DNA from: Edaphobacter acidisoli
Lineage (GTDB): Bacteria; Acidobacteriota; Terriglobia; Terriglobales; Acidobacteriaceae
Assembly: GCF_014642855.1 (NCBI RefSeq)
Contig: NZ_BMJB01000001.1
Span: 186,001 to 250,000 of the forward strand
Direction: 5' to 3'
Length of the DNA stretch: 64,000 nucleotides
Below, in pieces: positions 45,552-52,714 of this stretch (positions are counted from its first letter, which is position 1; each line of letters opens with the position of its first letter). Made by a program: the position numbers and the translations under genes. The notes under the pieces were generated by a model. The model was not told the DNA's origin, searched no databases, and saw only the letters and a program-made list of their open reading frames with translations.

Positions 45552-46733
45552 TCACGATTTCCCCGCATAGTCCCCATACTCCCACTCGTAGGGCACGCCG
45601 GTATCTCCCAGCACAAACCGTACCAGTTCTGAAAAGCCCTTCTCGGAACGCACATCATTCGAAAGCATCAGCACGCAGCGTTGCCTGGTGTTCAGGCATA
45701 CCATCGTATTTGCCGTCTGCTCGTCGTGTCCGCCCTTGTAGAACCCACGCCCTTGCGGGCCGTTAAATACGATGACGCCCAATCCGGCATACAAATCTTT
45801 TCTCTGTTTTGCGACAGGCAACTCTGGCGCAAGGGTAGGAAACTGCGCCACCGTCGTAATGTGCAGCGTCGGCTTGGTCATCTCTGCGCGAGACGCAGCC
45901 GACAATCCGTCCCCACGCGCCAACGCCGCCGTAAACTTCGCCATGTCGGAGATCGTAGTGTTCATCGAGCCTGCCGCCCGTACCCTGCCGTGTCCCGAGC
46001 GCGGATGCGCTTGCCCTTGATCGTTCCATCCATCGGCCACATTCGCGTCTTTCCCGCCGGTCCACGTCAGCGTCGTGCGCGTCATCCCAAGTCGGTCGAA
46101 GTTCGCCTTGGTCAGGTCGCCTACATCGAGTCCCAGCCCCTTGTCTGTGCGACCGTGCTCAATCACAAACTGCAGCAGGTCGAATCCCTCACCCGAATAG
46201 CTGAACCGAGTGCCCGGCTCAAAGTGAATCCGCAGCTTGTAGTCCGGCTCCATGAACCAGAAATTGTTGAAGCCCGTTGAGTGATCGAGACACATTCGCG
46301 GAGTAATTTTCATCCAGCGCGGATCATCGGCAAGGTCTTTGTACGGCGCATATTTGCTCTTGAAAGCGCCATCGAAGCCATAGCTGGTAAGCGGCTTTTC
46401 AAGATAATTTCCGATTGGCGTATCGAGGTTCAGTTTGCCTTCATCGGCCAACTGCATCACGGTATACGCAAAAACAGCTTTCGTAAGCGACGCACCATAC
46501 ATGATGGTGTCTGTTGTCAGCGGATCGCCTTTGGCATCGCGAATTCCGTACGCATGGACATAGCTAACCTTGCCATGATCGATGACCGCAAGTGCCATGC
46601 CCTTGGCGCCCGTTTTTGCCATGACGCTGCTGACCTCAGCATCAATCGCGGGTCCGCTTGGGATCGTCTGCGCGGCAAGAGAACCAACCAGGCTGAAGAG
46701 GCACAACAAAAAAAGAGAGTGTTTGAGCTTCAT
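45552..46733 (-). CDS. Exported beta-lactamase-like serine hydrolase (class C fold)
   Basis: 393 residues with a signal peptide (about 1-21, LVGSLAAQ). The catalytic SxxK is S82-LTK85 (MYGASLTKAVF). The Tyr motif is FSYSGEGFDLLQ near residue 180, and KGGHDEQTANTM near 345 replaces the KTG region. These match serine hydrolases of the beta-lactamase/D-aminopeptidase/esterase group rather than a resistance enzyme. It lies upstream of GH31 on the same strand with a 244-base gap that carries its own operator, so it is probably transcribed separately. The substrate is unknown, perhaps an ester or peptide on cell-wall or plant polymers. Confidence 0.88.
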   Translation of the reverse strand: MKLKHSLFLLCLFSLVGSLAAQTIPSGPAIDAEVSSVMAKTGAKGMALAVIDHGKVSYVHAYGIRDAKGDPLTTDTIMYGASLTKAVFAYTVMQLADEGKLNLDTPIGNYLEKPLTSYGFDGAFKSKYAPYKDLADDPRWMKITPRMCLDHSTGFNNFWFMEPDYKLRIHFEPGTRFSYSGEGFDLLQFVIEHGRTDKGLGLDVGDLTKANFDRLGMTRTTLTWTGGKDANVADGWNDQGQAHPRSGHGRVRAAGSMNTTISDMAKFTAALARGDGLSAASRAEMTKPTLHITTVAQFPTLAPELPVAKQRKDLYAGLGVIVFNGPQGRGFYKGGHDEQTANTMVCLNTRQRCVLMLSNDVRSEKGFSELVRFVLGDTGVPYEWEYGDYAGKS

Positions 46734-46868
46734 CTGAGGGCATTCCCAACGGGTTAATCTCGCAGGTTTTTCGATCGTACAGACCTTTATCCGCGGCTAC
46801 GCCAGTATATCCACTGTTTGTTTGACGGGCAGAAATTTACCGGTTGGATTTTGATTCGAGATACTCAA

Positions 46869-47693
46869 TCACGCAATGATCGGATCGGGGTGTGATGTGG
46901 CGATATTTTCCTCGGGGTTGATTCGCGCGCTTTCTGCGCGGCTTGTGATGAATCCAGCGAATATCAAGCATGCTCCAATCGCAGCGACGTTGTATACGGC
47001 GGCGCCCCATGTTGCCAGATTGTGCGATCGGACGAAGATGGGAGGAATTTCTACAAGAAATTCAAAGAGCAACAGCATCAATGCGAGAAGCCTGGCGGCT
47101 GGGACATCCATGATTCCTGAGCAAATGGCACACCCGGCGAGGAAGAAGGCGATTCCGGTAAATCCTGCCCAGAAATATCCGAATGACATCCAGTGCGGGA
47201 CGATGGTCGCGAAGACACGGAGGCCGATGAGGTGGAACAGGCCGAAGACGATAGGAGGCAATCCCAACATCCAGCGTGCTGCGATGGCTGCTCTCTTTTG
47301 AAACAGGAGATCCGGTGAGGATGTGGCGTAGAGGATTGCTGCCGGAGCGATCAGCAATATCTGTTGGCCGAGGCCGAAGGTGATGCCTGCGACGACGTCG
47401 ATCCGCCAGCCGAGCACATGAATCGCGGCAAAGTACCGAAGCAGCCAGAGTGCGGTGAAGATCGCGTAGACGGCGGCGGATGCTGCGGCGCCAATTTTTG
47501 CGGTGCGCTGCCACAGGATTGCAAGACCCGCTGCGACCATCCAGACGCCCACGACGCAGGCGAGGATGTGCTGACCGGGAATGTTGCCCAGGACCTTGAT
47601 GGGCTGATGCGAGGGATCGAATTCGCGCCAGGCAATATCCAGAATGCCGGCGAGAACGGTGCCCAGGCCATAGAACCAAACTCCAACTTTCAT
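46869..47693 (-). CDS. Polytopic membrane protein of unknown function
   Basis: 274 residues with about eight membrane spans. ATG 47693 is supported by GGGAG 9 bases upstream and leads straight into a membrane span (KVGVWFYGLGTVLAGILDIAWREFDP). The early DIAWREFDPSHQPIK pattern resembles DoxX-like membrane proteins, but I cannot place it firmly. It is divergent from the MocR regulator, with 136 bases between starts, so it is the likely target of that regulator. Confidence 0.7.
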   Translation of the reverse strand: MKVGVWFYGLGTVLAGILDIAWREFDPSHQPIKVLGNIPGQHILACVVGVWMVAAGLAILWQRTAKIGAAASAAVYAIFTALWLLRYFAAIHVLGWRIDVVAGITFGLGQQILLIAPAAILYATSSPDLLFQKRAAIAARWMLGLPPIVFGLFHLIGLRVFATIVPHWMSFGYFWAGFTGIAFFLAGCAICSGIMDVPAARLLALMLLLFEFLVEIPPIFVRSHNLATWGAAVYNVAAIGACLIFAGFITSRAESARINPEENIATSHPDPIIA

Positions 47694-47829
47694 CTGATGA
47701 TCTCCCATGAGTCGCTCGGCAGAGGTAGAGGTAGATGACGATGCATCTCTCGATTTCAGAATTGATGCTATGGGGGGGAGTGGTACATTGAATAGAGCCA
47801 TTTTGGGCAAAGTTATTGGACCATTTGAG

Positions 47830-49284
47830 ATGTCGAAAGCCATTAGCTCGTTCGAGCTCACTCTCAAAAGCAGGTCGCGCCATCAGACGCTGACCAGCTG
47901 GCTGTATGGCGAATTGCGCTCTGCGATTCTTGATGGCAGGCTTGCGCCGGGCACCAGACTGCCATCGTCCAGAGATTTCGCCAGTCAATATGAGCTCTCG
48001 CGTGGCACCGTCGTCAGTGTTCTGGAGCGTTTGCAGGTCGAAGGTTATGTCACTTCGCGTGTTGGATTCGGTACATGGGTCAATCGTGTGGAGGCGCCTC
48101 GACCTTCCCGCCAAACAACTACGACACCTGCCTATGTTCGTCGCGTTGTTTCGACTTACAAACCACCGCAGTCCTGGATTGACCGGGCTTTTGTTGGAGG
48201 TATACGACCCTTTCGGATTGGGGTTCCAGCGATCAGCGAATTTCCGTCTGAAGTTTGGGGACGTATTGCTGCTGACCGGGGACGTAATTTCCGGTCGTGG
48301 TTAAAGAAAGAGGCTGATCGGCGTGGGTATCGGCCATTGCGCGAGGCGATTGCCGAGTATTTGCGCACGTCGCGTGGGGTGAGATGCACTGAGGAACAAG
48401 TCGTCATCACGTCAGGAATACAACAGGGGCTTGACCTGTTGGCGCGGCTGCTCTTGAAAAAAGGCGATCCGATATGGATGGAGGACCCTGGATATTTCGG
48501 GGCAAGAATCGCGTTTGAGAATGTCGGAGCCAGAATGGTTGCGGTGCCGGTGAATGAGGATGGGCTGTCTGTTTCCGCGGGAATGAAGATGTGTCCGGAT
48601 GCGAGGGGCGCTTATGTAACACCGGCGCACCAATTTCCGTTGGGGGTAACGATGTCGCTGGAGCGGCGGATGGCGCTGCTCCGCTGGGCTTCGCGCGCTG
48701 GCGCTTTTGTGATTGAAGACGACTATGACAGCGAATACAGGTTTGAAGGGCCGCCTGTGCCTGCACTGCAGAGTCTCGACAATCACTCGAGCGTAATCTT
48801 TATCGGATCGTTTAGTAAGACGATGTTTCCGGCATTACGCGTGGGCTACGTGGTGTTGCCTGAGCCGTTGGTAGATTTCTTCCTGGGTTTGCGCTATCGA
48901 ACTGATTTCCGGAATTCGTCGTTTGACCAGGCAGTGCTTTGTGACTTCATCGCGGACGGGCATTTGGCGCGTCATTTGAGGAGAATGCGGAGTCTGTATG
49001 CGGAGCGTCTGACGACACTGATGGAGGGAGCCGAGCAATATCTGGATGGGTTGCTTGAGATTTCGAACGTCCGGGCAGGTCTTTATACGATTGGGTATCT
49101 CAAGAATGGGATGACTTCGCGACAGGCTGAAAAGCTGGCGACAGCGCAGGGTGTTGAGGTTCTAGGCGTCGACCGATGCACGCTGAGACGTTCTGATCCG
49201 AATGCATTGCTTCTCGGTTTTGGTGGATTCGACGGGCCTGCGATACGGCAAGGACTCATTCGACTTGCAAAGGCGTTGAGCTAA
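47830..49284 (+). CDS. MocR-type transcription factor (GntR HTH fused to PLP aminotransferase fold)
   Basis: The N-terminal winged helix (AILDGRLAPGTRLPSSRDFA, LSRGTVVSVLERLQVEGYV) is followed by a fold-type I aminotransferase domain. The PLP-binding lysine is in IGSFSKTMFPALRVGYV, and DDYDSEYRF, upstream of it, is the usual motif. I chose ATG 47830 (MSKAISSFELTL), the typical N terminus for the family. Earlier ATGs at 47770 and 47707 are in frame. The regulator probably senses PLP or an amino compound. MocR proteins commonly control a divergent gene, here the membrane protein. No pyridoxal-synthesis gene is beside it, although pdxH is 30 kb away. Confidence 0.88.
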   Translation: MSKAISSFELTLKSRSRHQTLTSWLYGELRSAILDGRLAPGTRLPSSRDFASQYELSRGTVVSVLERLQVEGYVTSRVGFGTWVNRVEAPRPSRQTTTTPAYVRRVVSTYKPPQSWIDRAFVGGIRPFRIGVPAISEFPSEVWGRIAADRGRNFRSWLKKEADRRGYRPLREAIAEYLRTSRGVRCTEEQVVITSGIQQGLDLLARLLLKKGDPIWMEDPGYFGARIAFENVGARMVAVPVNEDGLSVSAGMKMCPDARGAYVTPAHQFPLGVTMSLERRMALLRWASRAGAFVIEDDYDSEYRFEGPPVPALQSLDNHSSVIFIGSFSKTMFPALRVGYVVLPEPLVDFFLGLRYRTDFRNSSFDQAVLCDFIADGHLARHLRRMRSLYAERLTTLMEGAEQYLDGLLEISNVRAGLYTIGYLKNGMTSRQAEKLATAQGVEVLGVDRCTLRRSDPNALLLGFGGFDGPAIRQGLIRLAKALS

Positions 49285-49329
49285 CCGAATCTCGGAGCAT
49301 GAGACGAGGCTCTCCTTGAGCGACGGCCG

Positions 49330-51315
49330 TTATTGCACTGGAGTCCAGTGCGCCTCTTGTTGCGGGGGCAGGGTCAGCGTGGAATGCGCAGTTACGAGCT
49401 TGCTTCCAGAACTGCTGGTCAGTTGGTAGTGCGCAGCGTGAAAGGCGAGCGCCGATAAATCTACTTTGTATCGTCGCGGCTTATCGGAGAGGTTTTTGAT
49501 CGCGAAGCCGTTTTTGCTGTAGCTGTATCGGATGGCATACTCGGGGATTTCAAAGTCCACGCTACCGTAGCTTGTGAGATGTGGGGCGACTGCTAAGTCG
49601 GCATCTGCGGGAACGGTGAGGCCCAAGAACTTGTCGATCAAAACAGCGGCAAAGACGTTGGGATATTCGTAGTATTTTTCGGCGCCGTGCGCGTCCTTGC
49701 CATCGACATAGTAGACGTGGTCCATGTCGTATCGTTCGCTCATGAAATAGCTGTTCTTCGCGGCTTCTGCTGCCACCTTGTTCAGTTGGTCAAGCAGGAT
49801 GCCACTTTGGCTTTGCGATGTGCGAAAGGCTGCGTCCCAATACCAGTACCTTCCGGCGGCGCAGAGATCATACGGTCCGCCATCGCCAATCTCGGACTTG
49901 TCGTATCCAGCGATGTCCGCCGCGACGAAGCTGGGGAATCGCTCAAACTGGTCGGCGTTGTCCTTGATCAGGTGTCGCACTGCGGCGGTTTGATCAGGCG
50001 TCGCATATCCGAAGGTGACGGGCAGCTCATTGGCGAGGAGATGAAGGTGATCGTGGGCCTCCCCGTTGCGATCGACCCAATCGATAAATCTTTGGCTTGC
50101 AGGGTTCCAATATCCCATCGGAAGAGGTGCGATCAACGCGGTGGCCATCTTTTTCGACGTTGCGGAATAGAGTGAGGCTTCGTCACGCCGTCCTAAGAGG
50201 GTTTCCATGTCGGCCAGCAATGAGAAAGCGTGCGCGGCGAATGCCTGCGCCTGTGTCACGCGGCCATCCTTGATGACCTGGTCTTCGTAGTAAACATCGG
50301 ACCAAACACGGCCATACTGATCTGTGTTTGTTAGAACCCATTGAGCAGAGTGTTCCAGGTTAACTATGTCCGACCGGAGCCACGCCAGATTTTTTCGTGC
50401 TTCGTAATAGCGCCAGGATTCTTCAATCACTTCGATATTCCCAGTCACTGGGAACATAGCTGCATTCTGATGATTGTCCTCGCTGTTTCTGCGGACGTGG
50501 TACTCGCGCCTTCCATCAGGCTGCACCGATGTGGGCATGCGATAAAGCTTCTCCGGGTCGTCGTTCATCAACTTGAACTGGAGCCCAATCATCCGTTTCA
50601 CAATATCGAGATCGAGTTCTGAGCCAAGGGCTATCCGGCCCTTGATTTGAAATTCGTGATCGACTGAAGGATAAGAACCCGCGTAAGAGTTCACGTTCAA
50701 TGTGCTGAGAACATATCCGCTGCTGTAGGAGAAGTTTGCCGCCATGGTTTTCTCGACCACAGATGGCAACATGGTTCCCCAGTAGAAGGCGGCTAACGCT
50801 TCTTCAAGCTTTGCGCCGCCGGGGATATCAAGTGAGAAGCGATGGCCGAATGGATCGCTGTGTGGGCGAGCTTCGGACTCAGAGAGAGTCGCGCTCTCCG
50901 CGTGCAGAGTAATGGTCAGGCCCGCTTCGGTTTGCTTGGCATCGAGATCGCCACCATGCAGTACGAGATGCCAGGAGTGATTCGTTGATGTTGCATCGAG
51001 CGGGAGTATCCACAGCGCTCGATTCGCATGCACCTGAGCGCTCGTCGCGCTTATAGGGAGAGCCCACCACTGGTTCTGATCGTATTGAACGCCCAGTCCC
51101 TGGCAACGGGTAAATACGATTTGAATAGGCGTGTGAATGTCCTTTTGCGTTAACAAAAGATCTGTTCCGGTCCGAGACACTTTGGCGTTTTCGATTAGCT
51201 GAAGAATGCCGTTGGCAGCGCCTGACTGGGATTCATTCAAGGCATATCCGCTGCCCTGTGCGCACAGGTGTGTCGATACCCCGAAGAATAGAAAGACCGC
51301 GATCAGTATTTTCAT
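49330..51315 (-). CDS. Exported six-hairpin glycosidase-like protein
   Basis: Not assigned to a GH family. ATG 51315 gives a signal peptide (KILIAVFLFFGVSTHLCAQ). TTG 51327 four codons earlier is an alternative. The N-terminal 220 residues look like a beta-sandwich. Residues about 230-560 show (alpha/alpha)6-barrel repeats (WAWLRSDIVNLEH-like, WSDVYYEDQVIKDGRVTQAQAFAAHAF, PMGYWNPASQRFIDWVDRNGEAHDHLHLLANELPVTFGY). The C-terminal part is a small beta domain. The Asp and Glu cluster in SDVYYED is a candidate active site. It is 13 bases from the stop of the MarR gene frame, so it may be read as a minor operon. Confidence 0.65.
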   Translation of the reverse strand: MKILIAVFLFFGVSTHLCAQGSGYALNESQSGAANGILQLIENAKVSRTGTDLLLTQKDIHTPIQIVFTRCQGLGVQYDQNQWWALPISATSAQVHANRALWILPLDATSTNHSWHLVLHGGDLDAKQTEAGLTITLHAESATLSESEARPHSDPFGHRFSLDIPGGAKLEEALAAFYWGTMLPSVVEKTMAANFSYSSGYVLSTLNVNSYAGSYPSVDHEFQIKGRIALGSELDLDIVKRMIGLQFKLMNDDPEKLYRMPTSVQPDGRREYHVRRNSEDNHQNAAMFPVTGNIEVIEESWRYYEARKNLAWLRSDIVNLEHSAQWVLTNTDQYGRVWSDVYYEDQVIKDGRVTQAQAFAAHAFSLLADMETLLGRRDEASLYSATSKKMATALIAPLPMGYWNPASQRFIDWVDRNGEAHDHLHLLANELPVTFGYATPDQTAAVRHLIKDNADQFERFPSFVAADIAGYDKSEIGDGGPYDLCAAGRYWYWDAAFRTSQSQSGILLDQLNKVAAEAAKNSYFMSERYDMDHVYYVDGKDAHGAEKYYEYPNVFAAVLIDKFLGLTVPADADLAVAPHLTSYGSVDFEIPEYAIRYSYSKNGFAIKNLSDKPRRYKVDLSALAFHAAHYQLTSSSGSKLVTAHSTLTLPPQQEAHWTPVQ

Positions 51316-51368
51316 TGAATGTTTCAATTAAGTTCCGCAAATTGGTTTAAGTCACGGGAGGTAACAAA

Positions 51369-51908
51369 TTATTGGGTTGGCATGGATACGCGCTTGCCGG
51401 CCAAGATACGGCGGAGATTGTTTGGAAACACCGAATCTGCTGTAAGTATGGCGGGGAGGGCGACCTTATCTGCAAGGCGGAGAAATTCGTTTCGCTCCTC
51501 AGGTGCGAGGCGGAGCAGCATGGCCCGGCAATTCAGTATGTGAGCATCACGCAATCGACGCTCCAGTTTCTTTCCTCGCGCCGTTAACTCTATGCCGACT
51601 ACGCGCCGGTCTTTAGCGGTGCGCGTTCGGCGCACGAGCCCTGACTTTTCGAGCCGATCGAGCGCTGAAGACACGGTCGAGATGGGGGACCTAACGGTAT
51701 CTGCGATGCCGCGCACATTCCACGGGCCGGGTTCGGCCAGCACTTCGAAGAGGCCAATATCGTTCGCATGTAGGCCGATGTATGGGCTGCCGGCCAGGAG
51801 CCCAGGCTCCAGGCGAAACTCTCGCATGAGTGCGGAGATGCATCTGTGCAACTTGAGCGCGTGCTTGTCGTCTTCTGTTGATGTTCGTACGGTGGCTGTT
51901 TTCTTCAT
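51369..51908 (-). CDS. MarR-family transcriptional regulator
   Basis: 179 residues. The winged-helix core is GPWNVRGIADTVRSPISTVSSALDRLEKSGLVRRTRTAKDRRVVGIELTARGKKLE (residues about 68-125), with the DRR wing motif in place. Helical ends provide dimerisation. It is divergent from the SRPBCC gene, and the shared spacer holds a strong palindrome. MarR proteins usually repress themselves and a divergent gene and respond to small aromatic or oxidising ligands. It may also affect the glycosidase that follows on the same strand. Confidence 0.9.
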   Translation of the reverse strand: MKKTATVRTSTEDDKHALKLHRCISALMREFRLEPGLLAGSPYIGLHANDIGLFEVLAEPGPWNVRGIADTVRSPISTVSSALDRLEKSGLVRRTRTAKDRRVVGIELTARGKKLERRLRDAHILNCRAMLLRLAPEERNEFLRLADKVALPAILTADSVFPNNLRRILAGKRVSMPTQ

Positions 51909-51966
51909 GGTATTGGCGGTTGAGGTTGATCTCTATCTTAATCTGCCGGTTCATTTTGCGCCAAAC

Positions 51967-52001
51967 TATTACGATCATGGTATATTACGAAAATCGTAAT
52001 A
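51967..52001. promoter_or_regulatory. MarR-type operator: 19-bp palindrome plus extra half-site
   Basis: TATTACGA-AAA-TCGTAATA (51983-52001) is a perfect inverted repeat. An extra TATTACGA lies at 51967-51974, with 8 bases between. It is in the 128-base spacer between the divergent marR and SRPBCC genes. Confidence 0.75.
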
Positions 52002-52036
52002 CTTTGCAAGACTTTTTGTTTTAAACGAGGATGGAT

Positions 52037-52696
52037 ATGACGCGTCGCCTGGCTTCATTTTTCCTTTTGGCTCCCTTCGCCCTTCTGAGTACACAGGCTG
52101 TGAGAGCTTCCTCGTGTGCTCCGCCAAGTGGTTTTCATGACCGTCCTCACCCCGTTATTGCGACCCCTGACCAATTGGTGTCGCACACAGAGGTGATCGT
52201 CATTGCCGAGCCGTTCTCTGTTGTGTCGGCTGCGATGAAGAAGCCGCTGGAGCAGACGATCAACAAATCGGAGTCACTGCCAGGAGTGTCTGGCGACTAT
52301 ATGCTGACGCCTGGGAGATTTGGCTTGCCTGGATCGCGGCATATTGTCTGTCTGACGGACGGCACGAGCGCCGAGGAAGAATCGCTGGAACGGGAGGACT
52401 CGTTGACGTCTTCTCATTTCCGATACATCGTCTGGAACTATACGACCGCTAAGGCAAAGCCGATCGAATATGGTGTGGGAGAATTCAGGACTACTCAGTT
52501 GGACCCTGGGCACACGCAAATTCGCTGGACCTATTCGTTCATGCTCAAGGGGGACGTGTTTCCTGGTGATCTTGGCGCTTTTGGGCGGTGGCTCTTCCGT
52601 GTGACCTTTCTGGATCGCGAGTATGCGGCCATGATGAACGGTGTTCTCAACGGGTACAAAGATGGCGCACTGATGCGGCAGGCAGTGTCTCGATAG
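52037..52696 (+). CDS. SRPBCC (START/Bet v1-like) exported protein
   Basis: About 219 residues with a signal peptide (RRLASFFLLAPFALLSTQAVRA). The C-terminal half shows the polyketide-cyclase/SRPBCC pattern (FRYIVWNYTTAKAKPIEYGVGEFRTTQLDPGHTQIRWTYSFMLKG, then residues to the end forming a long helix). Such proteins bind hydrophobic ligands. ATG 52037 is preferred to ATG 52031 because GAGG lies 6 bases upstream. It is probably controlled by the divergent MarR regulator. Ligand unknown. Confidence 0.7.
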   Translation: MTRRLASFFLLAPFALLSTQAVRASSCAPPSGFHDRPHPVIATPDQLVSHTEVIVIAEPFSVVSAAMKKPLEQTINKSESLPGVSGDYMLTPGRFGLPGSRHIVCLTDGTSAEEESLEREDSLTSSHFRYIVWNYTTAKAKPIEYGVGEFRTTQLDPGHTQIRWTYSFMLKGDVFPGDLGAFGRWLFRVTFLDREYAAMMNGVLNGYKDGALMRQAVSR

Positions 52697-52714
52697 GAGC
52701 CTGTGCGCTCGGGC

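Noticed and set aside
45552..46733. Antibiotic-resistance beta-lactamase
   Set aside because: The SxxK and YSG motifs fit serine hydrolases of the class C fold, but nothing in the neighbourhood or the KTG-equivalent supports a resistance role.
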